From Sphingomonas sp. PP-CE-1A-559 (GTDB lineage Bacteria > Pseudomonadota > Alphaproteobacteria > Sphingomonadales > Sphingomonadaceae), in NCBI RefSeq assembly GCF_004340965.1, contig NZ_SLYA01000003.1, positions 248,001 through 312,000 on the forward strand: a stretch of DNA of 64,000 bases, written 5' to 3'. This document shows, piece after piece, positions 19,383-28,375 of the stretch. Each line of letters opens with the position of its first letter. Position 1 is the stretch's first letter. Both the position numbers and the translations under genes were made by a program. Below the pieces are notes generated by a model. It worked only from the letters and a program-made list of their open reading frames with translations, did no database searches and was not told the origin of the DNA.

Positions 19383-19892
19383 ATGCTCGACATGCCGCCG
19401 GACTCCTGCATCGACAAACCTGGATCGCCTCCCGATGCGGTAATGTGCGCCGCCGACGTGGCGCGCGGCGTGATCCGGATGTTGCTGCGCCACGACCTCA
19501 CCGCGATGACCGAAGTGCCGCTAGACGGGGGCCGCCGCGCCGACCTGATGGCGGTGGACGCGCGTGGCCAGATCGTGATTGTCGAGATCAAGGTGTCGCG
19601 CGCCGATCTGCTAGGCGACGGAAAGTGGCCGGATTATCTCGGGCATTGCGACCGGTATTTCTGGGCGGTCCCGGCCGGGTTCGACGTTGGGCCCTTGAAC
19701 GGGCCCGCGTTCCTGCCCGAGCGTACTGGGGTCATCGTGGCGGACCGCTATGATGCGGCAATCGTGCGGGAGGCGCACACCGTGCCCCTTCCGGCGCATG
19801 TGCGGAAACGGTGTACGCTCGCGTTCGCCCGGCGCGCGGCGCGGCGGCTGATCGCGCAGATGGACCCGGACGCCGACGGGTTGGCGTTCTAG
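19383..19892 (+). CDS. mmcB: MmcB-family DNA repair protein
   Basis: The 169-residue protein matches the alphaproteobacterial MmcB family, tied to mitomycin C resistance. Sequence hallmarks are A-D-V-A-R-G-V near the N-terminus and a PD-(D/E)xK-like core: R-A-D-L-M-A-V-D, then V-E-I-K-V-S-R-x-D-L, then K-W-P-D-Y. This suggests a nuclease-like fold, although nuclease activity is not established by sequence. Start choice is uncertain: TTG at 19365, ATG at 19383 and ATG at 19392 are all in frame and none has a clear ribosome binding site. It follows gpsA by 61 bases. Confidence 0.87.
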   Translation: MLDMPPDSCIDKPGSPPDAVMCAADVARGVIRMLLRHDLTAMTEVPLDGGRRADLMAVDARGQIVIVEIKVSRADLLGDGKWPDYLGHCDRYFWAVPAGFDVGPLNGPAFLPERTGVIVADRYDAAIVREAHTVPLPAHVRKRCTLAFARRAARRLIAQMDPDADGLAF

Positions 19893-19909
19893 AGGAACCT
19901 TGTGAACTT

Positions 19910-20020
19910 CCCCCCTCCCTGGAAGGGAGGGGTCGGGGGTGGGTCGGTTTCCGTATCATGCAACCGTCGCGTCACAAGCTGGCCGACCCACCCCCAGCCC
20001 CTCCCTTCCAGGGAGGGGGG
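19910..20020. repeat. Inverted repeat family C, copy 3
   Basis: CCCCCCTCCCTGGAAGGGAG and GGGGGTGGGTCGG on the left face CCGACCCACCCCC and CTTCCAGGGAGGGGGG on the right. It separates the convergent mmcB and ankyrin-protein genes. Confidence 0.87.
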
Positions 20021-20059
20021 CGCGTAGCGGTTTGGGCTGTGGGCGGCCATGATAGCTGC

Positions 20060-20668
20060 CTAGAACTTCGGGCCCGACACGGCCTTCCGCACCTTCTTCG
20101 GCGCGTCTTCCAGCAGCTTGCTCACGATCGGGTTGCGTCCATCCTGCTTGGCATAGGCGCGCGCGGACATGCCGGCGATGATGTCCGCCTGGTCGGGATC
20201 GGCGTTCTCGGCAAGCAGCACCCGGATCATCCCCACGTCGCGGCGCTGCACCGCGCGGATCAGCGGTGTCTCACCCGCCGAATTGGCGAGGTTCGGGTTC
20301 GCCCCCGCCGCGGTCAGGATCGGGATCATGTTCGTCTGGCCAAGCGTCACCGCGAGCAGCAAGGGCGTATTACCCTTGCCGTCGCGCAGGTTCGCGTCCG
20401 CACCCTTTTGCAGCAGGAAGCGCAGATACACCTCGTCGCCGCGCTTGATGACGATGTGGAGCGCCCCCTCTCCGCTGGTCACGTCGCGCGTGTTGATGAT
20501 GTTGCTGCCGGGTTTGCCGAGCATCTCCAGCACCTCGTTGTTCTTCGCATCGCGCACTGCGGACAGGAACTTGTACCCCTCCGACTGGCCTTGCGCGAAC
20601 GCGGGCGCCGCGACGCAGGCGAGCGCAGGCGTCAGGAGGGTAGCGGCGAGCATCAGGCGGATACGCAT
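20060..20668 (-). CDS. Exported ankyrin-repeat protein
   Basis: The 202-residue protein starts with a signal peptide (M-R-I-R-L-M-L-A-A-T-L-L, cleavage likely after A-P-A-F-A). About four ankyrin repeats fill the rest, with recognisable T-P-L-L-L-A-V and E-T-P-L-I-R-A-V motifs and A-D-A-N-L / A-N-P-N-L / A-D-P-D-Q repeat ends. It is probably a periplasmic protein-binding protein; the partner is unknown. The frame continues upstream, but the signal peptide fixes the start at 20668. It is divergent from the SCO1-like gene, with 79 bases between them. Confidence 0.88.
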   Translation of the reverse strand: MRIRLMLAATLLTPALACVAAPAFAQGQSEGYKFLSAVRDAKNNEVLEMLGKPGSNIINTRDVTSGEGALHIVIKRGDEVYLRFLLQKGADANLRDGKGNTPLLLAVTLGQTNMIPILTAAGANPNLANSAGETPLIRAVQRRDVGMIRVLLAENADPDQADIIAGMSARAYAKQDGRNPIVSKLLEDAPKKVRKAVSGPKF

Positions 20669-20747
20669 CGAGAGACTTCCTTGGTTCGTCCTGGATATAG
20701 GGTGACGCTTGCGCCGCAGTAGCGAACAGATCAAGGCTGGCGGCACC

Positions 20748-21341
20748 ATGAGACTCCGTTTCCTCCTCTGCACGCTCGCACTGCCCGGCTTGGCGCTGTC
20801 GGCGTGCAACTCGTCCCAGCCCCCCGCCAAGCCGCCGCTCGAAGGCGCCCGGATCGGCGGCGCCTTCACGCTGACCGACCAGAACGGGAAGACCGTCACC
20901 GAACAGGCGTTCGCCGGCAAATACCGGATCATGTATTTCGGCTACACCTTCTGTCCCGATGTGTGTCCGACGGATGTCCAGGCGATCGGCGCCGCGGTGA
21001 AAAAGCTCGAAGCGAGCGACCCTGCGCTTGCCGCGAAGATCGTGCCGGTGTTCGTGACCGTCGACCCGGCGCGCGATACCCCTGCGGTACTCAAGCAGTT
21101 CGTCTCCGCCTTCCACCCGCGGATGGTCGGCCTCACCGGCACCGACGCGCAGATCGCCAAGATCAAGACAGAGTATGCGGTGTATTCGAGCAAGGGCGAC
21201 GCGTCGCCGGGTGGCGGCTACCTCGTAAACCACTCGCGCCAGGCCTATCTGATGGACCCGGACGGCAAGCCCCTCGCTTTGCTGCCGCAGGAACAAGGGC
21301 CCGACGCAGTGGTGACGGAAATCAAGCGCTGGGCTCGATGA
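20748..21341 (+). CDS. SCO1/SenC-family copper-binding lipoprotein
   Basis: The 197-residue protein has a lipoprotein signal with lipobox L-S-A-C20 and a thioredoxin-like SCO1 domain. The copper ligands are present: C69-x-x-x-C73 in F-C-P-D-V-C-P and His162 in V-N-H-S. SCO proteins deliver copper to the CuA site of cytochrome c oxidase or act in thiol redox control in the periplasm. No oxidase genes are adjacent here. The ATG at 20748 gives the signal peptide; the gene end overlaps the next start (ATGA). Confidence 0.93.
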   Translation: MRLRFLLCTLALPGLALSACNSSQPPAKPPLEGARIGGAFTLTDQNGKTVTEQAFAGKYRIMYFGYTFCPDVCPTDVQAIGAAVKKLEASDPALAAKIVPVFVTVDPARDTPAVLKQFVSAFHPRMVGLTGTDAQIAKIKTEYAVYSSKGDASPGGGYLVNHSRQAYLMDPDGKPLALLPQEQGPDAVVTEIKRWAR

Positions 21342-21772
21342 GCGCGCGCTTCTGGGAAGATACGCCGATCGACCAGCTCGATCGCGGCCAGTGGGAAGCC
21401 CTGTGCGACGGCTGTGGCAAATGCTGCATCCACAAGCTCGAGGACGAGGATACGGGCGAGCTCGTCGCGACCAACGTCTCGTGCCGCCTGCTCGACCGGC
21501 GCAGCGGGCAATGCTCCGACTACCGCCACCGCCACGCTTATGTCCCCGAGTGCGTGCGGCTGACGACCGGCAACGTCCGCGGGATCGACTGGCTGCCCTC
21601 GACCTGCGCCTACCGCCTGCGCGCTGCCGGCGAGCAGTTGCCCGAGTGGCATTACCTCGTCTGCGGCGACCGCGAAGCCGTCCACCGCGCCAAGCAATCG
21701 GTGCGCGGCTGGACGATCAGCGAGGACGAGGCCGGCGAGCTCGAATATCATGTGATCGACCGCGAGCTCTGA
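21338..21772 (+). CDS. YcgN/UPF0260-family cysteine cluster protein
   Basis: The 144-residue protein has the spaced cysteines of the UPF0260 family: C-D-G-C-G-K-C-C near the N-terminus, then C-R-L-L-D, C-S-D-Y, P-E-C-V and L-P-S-T-C-A-Y-R. These residues may bind a metal or an iron-sulfur centre. The biochemical function is not established. It is translationally coupled to the SCO1-like gene by a four-base overlap. Confidence 0.9.
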   Translation: MSARFWEDTPIDQLDRGQWEALCDGCGKCCIHKLEDEDTGELVATNVSCRLLDRRSGQCSDYRHRHAYVPECVRLTTGNVRGIDWLPSTCAYRLRAAGEQLPEWHYLVCGDREAVHRAKQSVRGWTISEDEAGELEYHVIDREL

Positions 21773-21787
21773 CCCGGTGACAGCCCG

Positions 21788-22462
21788 ATGATCGAGGGCC
21801 TGGAGATCGTCCGTCACCCGCGCGCACGCCGCGCGCGTCTGTCGATCGATCCCGCGAGTGGCCGGGCAAGGCTCGTCCTTCCCAAGCGTGCAGCGTTGAA
21901 GCAGGCGCTGGCGTGGGCGGAAGACAAGGCGGACTGGGTCGCCGAACAGCGCGCGCTACTCCCCCAGCCACGCCCGTTCGTGCCCGGTGCGATCCTCACC
22001 GTCGCCGACGAGCCGCTGACGATCGAGTGGACGCCGGGCAGCCGTCGAACCGTGGTGCGTGAAGGCTCGGTCCTGTCGCTGTCAGGCCCCCCCGAAACGA
22101 TCGCGCGCCGCGTCGAGGCTTGGCTCAAGCGCACCGCACTCGCCGTGCTGGAAACCGAAACCGCCGAATACGCCGCCAAGGCCAAGGTCAGCATAGCGCA
22201 GGTCGCGGTCGGCGATGCCAAGGGCCGCTGGGGAAGCTGCGCGTCGAGCGGCATCATCCGCTACAGCTGGCGGCTGATCCTCGCGCCAAGCTGGGTGCGT
22301 CGCGCCACGGTCGCGCACGAAGTCGCGCACCGTGTCCACATGAACCACGCGCCGGTCTTCCACGCGCTCGTGGAGCAACTCTACGGCGAAGACCCTACAC
22401 CCGCGCGCGTCTGGCTACGTACGCACGGTGCGGGCCTTCACTGGTTAGGGCGCTCTTCCTGA
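21788..22462 (+). CDS. YgjP-like M48-family metallopeptidase (DUF45)
   Basis: The 224-residue protein ends in the zinc-peptidase motif H-E-V-A-H-R with the following M-N-H-x-x-x-F-H, preceded by G-R-W-G-S-C-A-S-S-G and R-Y-S-W-R-L. These are the signatures of the YgjP/DUF45 (WLM-like) family. The substrate is unknown. There is no signal peptide, so it is probably cytoplasmic. It follows the cysteine-cluster gene by 15 bases and its 3' end overlaps the convergent PBP1A gene by 25 bases. Confidence 0.92.
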   Translation: MIEGLEIVRHPRARRARLSIDPASGRARLVLPKRAALKQALAWAEDKADWVAEQRALLPQPRPFVPGAILTVADEPLTIEWTPGSRRTVVREGSVLSLSGPPETIARRVEAWLKRTALAVLETETAEYAAKAKVSIAQVAVGDAKGRWGSCASSGIIRYSWRLILAPSWVRRATVAHEVAHRVHMNHAPVFHALVEQLYGEDPTPARVWLRTHGAGLHWLGRSS

Positions 22463-24612
22463 TCGCTCTGGAAGCGCTGCGTCTGAACCTGATCGCGCGG
22501 CACGTCGCGTTGGAGCGGTTGCCGCCCAGCCGGTGACGGCTCACGACGTTCACGCCCGGTGACCCGGTCGATCCAATCCTGGTTCATCTGCTGTGGAGGC
22601 GGAGCAGGTGCCACCTCGGGCTGATCCGCATCGGGCCGCGGGATCGTGTCGCCGGTCTGCGCATCGGTCGGGACCGGCGGCTGGCCCTGCTCGATCGGAT
22701 TGCCATCCGCGTCGACCGCCATCTGGCCGTTGTCGGGCTGCCCGAAATAGCTCTCCTCGTCTGGCTCGAGCTGCCACTCGGGCAACGTGACCTTCGTATC
22801 GAACTGCTCGATCGGGCGATTGGCCGTCGCGGGCTTCATGAACGCAGCCCAGGCCTTGGCAGGCGCGGTGCCGCCGTGCAGGCCGGCGATCGGCTTGGCA
22901 TCATCGCGACCCATCCACACGCCTGTGGTGATTCCGCTGGAGAAGCCCAGGAACCAGCCGTCCTTCGATGCGGTGGTGGTGCCGGTCTTGCCCGCGACCG
23001 GTCGACCGATCTGCGCCGCGCGCCCGGTGCCGGTGTTGACCGCGGTCTGCAACAGGTCGGTCATCTCGGCGGCGACATAGGGCGCGACCAATACGTGGCT
23101 ACGGTCGACTTCGTGCGTGTAGATCGTCTGGCCGTTGGCCGTGACGCGCGTGATCCCGTACGGCGTCACCGCCACACCCTTGTTGGCGACCGACGCAAAC
23201 GCGCGTGTCATGTCGATCACGCGAACCTCCGACGTGCCCAGCACCATCGACGGATGCACGTTGACCGGCGTGGTGATCCCGAACCGCCGTGCCATGTCGG
23301 CGACAGTGTTGAAGCCGACCTCCTGGCCCAGCTTGGCGGCGACGGTGTTCAGCGAATAGGCGAATGCGGTCCGCAACGACACCGCGCCGGAGTTGCGGCG
23401 GGAATCGTTGCGTGGGCTCCAGCCGTTGATCGTGACGGGTTCGTCGACGATCGAGTCCTCAGGCTTGTGGCCAGCCTCGAGCGCGGCGAGATACACGAAC
23501 AGCTTGAACGACGAGCCCGGCTGGCGGACCGCCTGCGTCGCGCGGTTGTAGATCGAGGAGACGTAGTCCTTGCCGCCGACCATCGCGCGCACTTCGCCGC
23601 CACGATCGAGCGCGACCAGCGCGCCTTGTGCGCCGGGTGGGGCATTGGCGCGGATCGCGTCGTCCGCCTGGCGCTGCATCGTCAGGTCGAGCGTCGTCCA
23701 GACTTCGAGCGGTTCGGTGGTCTCGTCGATCAGCGTATCGAGCTGCGGCAGTGCCCAGTCGGTGAAGTACCGCACGCTGTTCTGCTTCGGCTCGGGCGCC
23801 AGTTTCAGCCCCGAGACATCGGCATCGGCAGCCTCGGACGCGGTGATCGCGCCGGTTTCCTGCATCGTCTCCAGCACGACACCGGCGCGGCCCATCGCGG
23901 CCTCGGCATCGGCGGTCGGCGAGTAATTCGACGGCGCCTTGACGAGCCCCGCGATGACCGCAGCCTCGGCAAGGCTCAGGTGATCCGCACCGTGGCCGAA
24001 GAATTTCCGGCTTGCGGCGTCGATCCCGTAGGCACCGCCACCGTAGTAAACCTTGTTCAGATACAGTTCGAGAATTTGGTCCTTGCTGAACTTCCATTCG
24101 AGCGCGAACGCCAGGATGCCCTCGCGGAATTTACGCCCGAACTTCTTCTGGTTGTTGAGGAAGACGGTCCGCGCGAGCTGCTGCGTGATCGTCGACCCCC
24201 CTTGCGTCCAGTGACCGCGATCGAACCGCACCTTCACGGAGCGCGCGATGCCGACCGGATCGATGCCGAGATGCGAGCGGAAGCGGCGATCCTCGACCGA
24301 GACGGTCGCGTCGCGCATCACCTTGGGGATCTGGCCGTAAGGCAGCCACTCGCCGAAGCTCGGCCCCATCGACACGATCACGGTGCCGTCGGCGGCATGG
24401 ACGCGGATCATCTGGCCGTTGGGCGACGACTTCAGGCTGTCGAAACTGGGCAGCTGCGACATCGCGATATACACCGCGATCGCCAGCGCACCGAGCGCGA
24501 GGACGCCGATCCCGACCATGACCTGGAGAAAGACGACCAGCCGCCGCCGCCAGCGTGACGCCGGGGGAGTTGGGGACCGACGGGACGGGGGAGCAGAACG
24601 CGTACGAGCCAT
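22438..24612 (-). CDS. Penicillin-binding protein 1A-type, bifunctional transglycosylase/transpeptidase
   Basis: The 724-residue class A PBP polymerises and crosslinks peptidoglycan. A basic N-terminus and membrane anchor (about 24-50) precede the GT51 domain, with catalytic Glu107 in V-E-D-R-R-F, G-G-S-T-I-T-Q-Q and R-K-x-x-E. The transpeptidase domain has S367-x-x-K370, S420-L-N422 and K542-T-G544. The C-terminal 90 residues are rich in Pro, Gln, Asp and Arg and probably disordered. The family is about 650-850 residues long. The gene is monocistronic. Confidence 0.95.
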   Translation of the reverse strand: MARTRSAPPSRRSPTPPASRWRRRLVVFLQVMVGIGVLALGALAIAVYIAMSQLPSFDSLKSSPNGQMIRVHAADGTVIVSMGPSFGEWLPYGQIPKVMRDATVSVEDRRFRSHLGIDPVGIARSVKVRFDRGHWTQGGSTITQQLARTVFLNNQKKFGRKFREGILAFALEWKFSKDQILELYLNKVYYGGGAYGIDAASRKFFGHGADHLSLAEAAVIAGLVKAPSNYSPTADAEAAMGRAGVVLETMQETGAITASEAADADVSGLKLAPEPKQNSVRYFTDWALPQLDTLIDETTEPLEVWTTLDLTMQRQADDAIRANAPPGAQGALVALDRGGEVRAMVGGKDYVSSIYNRATQAVRQPGSSFKLFVYLAALEAGHKPEDSIVDEPVTINGWSPRNDSRRNSGAVSLRTAFAYSLNTVAAKLGQEVGFNTVADMARRFGITTPVNVHPSMVLGTSEVRVIDMTRAFASVANKGVAVTPYGITRVTANGQTIYTHEVDRSHVLVAPYVAAEMTDLLQTAVNTGTGRAAQIGRPVAGKTGTTTASKDGWFLGFSSGITTGVWMGRDDAKPIAGLHGGTAPAKAWAAFMKPATANRPIEQFDTKVTLPEWQLEPDEESYFGQPDNGQMAVDADGNPIEQGQPPVPTDAQTGDTIPRPDADQPEVAPAPPPQQMNQDWIDRVTGRERREPSPAGRQPLQRDVPRDQVQTQRFQSDQEERPNQ

Positions 24613-24656
24613 GTGGCCGCAGAATTACGCGCGATGGTCCCGCCCTACAAGCGACA

Positions 24657-25073
24657 TCAGGCCGCGACGTTCGCTTTGCGCGGTCGGAATTCGAGCGAGA
24701 GCGAGTTCATGCAATAACGCTGCCCGGTCGGCGGCGGACCGTCCGGGAAGACGTGCCCCATATGGCTGTCGCAGCGCGCGCACCGCGTCTCGATGCGGGT
24801 CATGCCGTGGCTGCGATCGGCGTGATCGGTGACCGCGTCGGGGCCGATCGGCTGGGTGAAGCTGGGCCAGCCCGACCCGGAATCATACTTGTCCGCGCTG
24901 TCGAACAGTTCGTTGCTGCACGCTGCACACCGGTAGATCCCATCGGCCTTGTTGTCGGTCAGAACGCCGGCGAAGGCGCGCTCGGTGCCGCCCTCGCGCA
25001 GCACATGATATTGTTCGGCGGTTAGCCGCTTGCGCCATTCGGCCTCGGAAAGATTGAGCTGGTCCATGGACAT
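24657..25073 (-). CDS. msrB: Peptide methionine (R)-S-oxide reductase
   Basis: MsrB repairs the R epimer of methionine sulfoxide in proteins. The 138-residue protein has the four zinc cysteines C49, C52, C98 and C101, G-W-P-S-F, and the catalytic Cys121 in R-Y-C-M-N-S. It is the last gene of a same-strand series 25 bases downstream of the FAD monooxygenase and may be co-transcribed with the polyketide operon, although the function is general. Confidence 0.96.
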   Translation of the reverse strand: MSMDQLNLSEAEWRKRLTAEQYHVLREGGTERAFAGVLTDNKADGIYRCAACSNELFDSADKYDSGSGWPSFTQPIGPDAVTDHADRSHGMTRIETRCARCDSHMGHVFPDGPPPTGQRYCMNSLSLEFRPRKANVAA

Positions 25074-25098
25074 GCATCTCGTGCTGGCGGGGCGGCCT

Positions 25099-26187
25099 TC
25101 AAGATTGCCCCAATCTGGTTACGTTGGCGATGACCTGGATCAGTGTGGGGCGCAGGAAAGGGAGCAGCCACGCGGCGCGTTCGCTCTCGGCGATGTGGCG
25201 GACGATGCCGGCGATGCCGATCGGGCGAGCGAGGCGGCGGGCGAAGTCCTCCTGCCATGACGCTGCGGCGGCGGGGCCACCTTTGTCATAGGCGCGGGCG
25301 GCCGCGACTCCGCTGGCGAGCGCGATGCCCATGCCTTCGCCGGCGAGCGAGGGGATCACGCCGGCCTGGTCGCCGAGCCGGAAGAGCGCGTCGGTACCGG
25401 TGCGTTGGCGCCAGCCGTAAGGGACGTTGGCGATCGCATCGATCTGTGCGCTGGGGTCGATCAGCGCGACCCATTCGCCGAGTGCGGGCATCTCTCGGCC
25501 GAGGGCTTCGAACAATTGCGCAGGGGAACCTGCCCCCTGAAGCCGCGAACGATGGACCGCCATGCAGAGGTTCGCGGTGCCGTCCTCCTGCATCGCGAGA
25601 CCGGCATAGCCGCGGTCGAACAGGTGAAGCTCGATGCCGCCCGCGAGCGCTTTGCTAAGCGCAGCCGAAGGCGTGATCCGAACGCGGATCCCCAGCGTTG
25701 GGTCGAGGCCGCGTGCCTCCTCGGCGCGCGCCATCCCGCGAACGTCGTGCTTGCCGCTGGCCAGAAACAGCGCATCGGCCGCGATTGTCGCGCCGTCCGC
25801 AAGTCGTGCGCTCGTCGCGTCGATCTCGCGCACGGTGACACCGCGCTCGACCGGCGTACCCAGCCGTTCGGCCTCTGCCAGCAGCACGGTATCGAGCCGG
25901 TGGCGCGTCACCGAGACCGCGGGATGGGGCAGGGCGGCTTCGGCGCGGCGATTGCCCGCAAAAATGCGCGCGCGCGTCACCCGCTCGAGGTTCAACGTGT
26001 CCGGGTCGATCCCGAGCCCGGCCAGCGTCTCCAGCGTCCGCCAGCTCAAGAACCCGCCGCAGATCGCATCGCCGGTCTCACGCGATCGCTCGACGAGCAG
26101 ATGCGGCAAGCCGGTACGCGCCAGCCCGATAGCCGTCGCGGCCCCGGCCAGCCCGCCGCCGACGATCAGCGCAGGCGTTCGACGCAT
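25099..26187 (-). CDS. FAD-dependent monooxygenase/oxidoreductase of the polyketide operon
   Basis: The 362-residue flavoprotein resembles geranylgeranyl-reductase-like and aromatic hydroxylase flavoproteins. It starts with the FAD motif G-G-G-L-A-G-A-A and an acidic end of the second strand (L-V-E-R), and has the [17 protein letters not shown] motif that contacts the FAD ribityl chain. It overlaps the methyltransferase gene by 22 bases. By analogy with the Streptomyces srs operon (polyketide synthase, methyltransferase, flavoprotein hydroxylase) it may hydroxylate an alkylresorcinol to give a quinol or quinone; this is inference. The frame is open upstream, but the start at 26187 gives the FAD motif near the N-terminus. 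Confidence 0.88.
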   Translation of the reverse strand: MRRTPALIVGGGLAGAATAIGLARTGLPHLLVERSRETGDAICGGFLSWRTLETLAGLGIDPDTLNLERVTRARIFAGNRRAEAALPHPAVSVTRHRLDTVLLAEAERLGTPVERGVTVREIDATSARLADGATIAADALFLASGKHDVRGMARAEEARGLDPTLGIRVRITPSAALSKALAGGIELHLFDRGYAGLAMQEDGTANLCMAVHRSRLQGAGSPAQLFEALGREMPALGEWVALIDPSAQIDAIANVPYGWRQRTGTDALFRLGDQAGVIPSLAGEGMGIALASGVAAARAYDKGGPAAAASWQEDFARRLARPIGIAGIVRHIAESERAAWLLPFLRPTLIQVIANVTRLGQS

Positions 26188-26846
26188 AACCGAAACGGAA
26201 AGACGCGGCGGACCTTCGCCTCGGTGATGCCCGCCTCGGCGAGCAGCGGCGGCCATTCGTCGGGACAATAGCTGCGCGCGATCGACAGCGTCCCGTCGTG
26301 CCGAACGATCGGGTGCCAGCGAGCTATCGTCGCAAGCACGGGAAAACCCCAATGCGCGAAGCCGTGGCGGTGGAGGTCGTTGACGAACCACCCCGCGCTC
26401 GCATGTCCTTCCATGAACCGCAGGAATGCGATCAGCTGGTCGTGGCTCATATGATGCGCGACTAGGCTGCTGACGATCACGTCCCACGGCTCATGCGCAA
26501 GGTCAGCATAGTCGCCGGTCACATAGCGGATCGCCCCGCCATGCGCCCGTGCCGCTTGCTCACTTCGCGGGTTGAGGTCGACCCCGACCAGTTCCGCCTT
26601 GATACCCTTCGCCTTCGCCCAACGCGCGATCCGCCGCAGCATGTCGCCATCGCCGAACCCCACGTCGAGCAGCCGAAAACTCTTCCGCCCCGCGGTCGCA
26701 CGCGCAAGGAAGTCGAGCGTCGGCCGGCGCGCCATCGTCACCGTGTTGACCGTGGCGAGATCGCCGACAACGTCGGCATAGGTCGCCGCATCGAGGTCGT
26801 CGGCGTCCATCAGCTCTTCGGCCTGGCTGCGGACCGCGAGGCTCAT
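26166..26846 (-). CDS. SAM-dependent methyltransferase of the polyketide operon
   Basis: The 226-residue class I methyltransferase has motif I L-L-D-V-G-F-G-D-G-D (residues about 59-68), an acidic residue after the second strand (G-V-D-L-N), and S-S-L-V-A-H-H-M after motif IV. It resembles the UbiE-like group that methylates small phenolic or isoprenoid compounds. The ATG at 26846 overlaps the end of the type III PKS gene by four bases, indicating translational coupling. A role in O- or C-methylation of the polyketide product is inferred from position. Confidence 0.9.
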   Translation of the reverse strand: MSLAVRSQAEELMDADDLDAATYADVVGDLATVNTVTMARRPTLDFLARATAGRKSFRLLDVGFGDGDMLRRIARWAKAKGIKAELVGVDLNPRSEQAARAHGGAIRYVTGDYADLAHEPWDVIVSSLVAHHMSHDQLIAFLRFMEGHASAGWFVNDLHRHGFAHWGFPVLATIARWHPIVRHDGTLSIARSYCPDEWPPLLAEAGITEAKVRRVFPFRLCVERLR

Positions 26847-27907
26847 GCCGCGCTCCGGAATCCGAAGCCCTCCGCCGCGAGACCAGGACCGAACGCGAGT
26901 GCCACGCCGTGCTCGACGGGCGGCCCGGCGAGCAATCGCTCGAACACGAACATCAACGTCGCCGACGACATGTTGCCGTTGTCCGCAAGCACCTGCCGCG
27001 ATGCCGCCAGTGCCTCGGGCTTCAGGTGCATCGCATGCTCGACCGCATCCAGGATCGACCGCCCACCGGCATGGACCGCCCAACCGTCGATCGATTCGGG
27101 TGGCTGTCCAGCGCTCACGATCGCACGAAACGCCTCGTCGGACAGCGCGGCGGCGATACGCCCGGGCACCTCCCCCGACAAATGCATCGCAAAGCCGGCA
27201 TCGGTCACGTCCCATCGGATCAGCTGCTCGCTATCCGGCAGCGACGCGGCGAACGGTGCTTCGAGCGCGAACCCGGTCGCATCCGCCGTCACCAGCGCCG
27301 CCGCGGCGCCATCGCCGAACTGCAGCATCGCCAGCAGTGCCTCGATGTCGTTGGCCGGTTGCAGGTGCAGCGTGGAAAGTTCGACCGTCACCACCAGCAC
27401 GCGCGCGCGGGGCTCGGAGCGAACGATATGCCGCGCACTCCGCAACGCGACGACCGCCGCGTAACACCCCATGAAACCGATCAGCAGCCGCTCGACGCTC
27501 GATGAAAGGCCCAGACGACGCGCGATGATCTGGTCGATCCCCGGCGCGACGAACCCGGTACAGCTCGCCACGACGAGGTGTGTGATGCCCTCGACCGCAA
27601 CCTTCGCGCGCAACGCCTCGATCGCGCGGATCGCGAGTTCGGGCGCGTGCTCCGCGTACAGCGTCATTCGTGCGGCCGTCCCCGGATGCGGCTCGGCGGC
27701 GTAGAAGCCGGCATCGTCGACCGGTGAGCCACCGTCCGCGGTCGGCGGCAATACCGACCAGCGGTGGCCGATGCCCGATCGCGACGCCATTCGGTCGAAC
27801 ACGCGCTCGGCACGGGCATCGACCCGCGATCGCGCCCAGGCGATGAACGCCGCGTGGATATCGTGACCGGGAACGGCGGACCCTACGGCATTGATATAAG
27901 CGGACAC
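26843..27907 (-). CDS. Type III polyketide synthase (chalcone/stilbene synthase family)
   Basis: The 354-residue protein has the type III PKS triad: Cys116 in V-A-S-C-T-G-F, His279 in W-A-V-H-A-G-G-R, and Asn312 in D-N-G-N-M-S-S-A-T. The G-F-M-G-C-Y-A motif after the active site is typical of bacterial members. Such enzymes extend an acyl starter with malonyl-CoA to alkylpyrones, alkylresorcinols or related aromatics. The GTG at 27907 is preceded by AGGAAAGG at good spacing; the frame also reaches an ATG at 28063, whose extra 52 residues look unrelated to the family. It heads the operon with the methyltransferase and flavoprotein, below a 468-base AT-rich upstream region. Confidence 0.95.
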   Translation of the reverse strand: MSAYINAVGSAVPGHDIHAAFIAWARSRVDARAERVFDRMASRSGIGHRWSVLPPTADGGSPVDDAGFYAAEPHPGTAARMTLYAEHAPELAIRAIEALRAKVAVEGITHLVVASCTGFVAPGIDQIIARRLGLSSSVERLLIGFMGCYAAVVALRSARHIVRSEPRARVLVVTVELSTLHLQPANDIEALLAMLQFGDGAAAALVTADATGFALEAPFAASLPDSEQLIRWDVTDAGFAMHLSGEVPGRIAAALSDEAFRAIVSAGQPPESIDGWAVHAGGRSILDAVEHAMHLKPEALAASRQVLADNGNMSSATLMFVFERLLAGPPVEHGVALAFGPGLAAEGFGFRSAA

Positions 27908-28375
27908 GATACCCTTTCCTGCGATCGACGCCCAACGCATGGCACGTTCGATCGGACTATGGGACGCACGCGATATCTGTTCGTCGCAAATCGGTTTCGC
28001 GTCTGAAGCGATATGTTGGCCGTGAAGCATCCTCAACGCCAACTTGCGCGTTGTTCTGAACATAGCGGTTCGTGGTTCTCATCCAAACCCAAAACGGACT
28101 GCTAGGTAACTTATAAGACCCATAACGATTTGATTAATATAAAATAAGTTTGAATATCATACCTAGATATAGTTCTATTTGTTGACGTGCGTTTTCGCAT
28201 TTAACAAATCGGCAGGACGGCGCTGAAGTTTTGGCGTTTAGTTCGAGGGGCGGGGTGTCTCAGCCTTTATCTGGGGTGGTCGAGGATTGACGTGCGATAG
28301 CAGCGACAGGTTGCGTGCATGGCGGTTCCGATCGAGGGTCGATGGTAACGGGTCGATGGCAATGGGGAGCCTTTG
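27908..28375. other. AT-rich divergent regulatory region
   Basis: This 468-base gap separates the divergent type III PKS and MarR-like genes. Bases about 28081-28210 are strikingly AT-rich compared with the rest of the window and contain a stem-loop (28177-28209). A divergent frame up to 28063 is possible but unconvincing. Confidence 0.6.
28177..28209. promoter_or_regulatory. Stem-loop in the AT-rich spacer
   Basis: ATTTGTT (28177-28183) pairs with AACAAAT (28203-28209), and inside it TGCG (28188-28191) pairs with CGCA (28196-28199). It may be an operator between the PKS and MarR-like genes, or a structured RNA. The function is inferred only from symmetry and place. Confidence 0.35.

Noticed and set aside
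22876..24558. A 560-codon plus-strand frame opposite the PBP1A gene
   Set aside because: It is antisense to a complete class A PBP and has no domain features.
27908..28063. N-terminal extension of the type III PKS to the ATG at 28063
   Set aside because: The extra 52 residues do not fit the family, whereas the GTG at 27907 has a good ribosome binding site.
28064..28372. A minus-strand frame (28238-28858) opposite the MarR-like gene
   Set aside because: It overlaps the MarR-like gene in antisense, has no family motif, and would run through the terminator hairpin.
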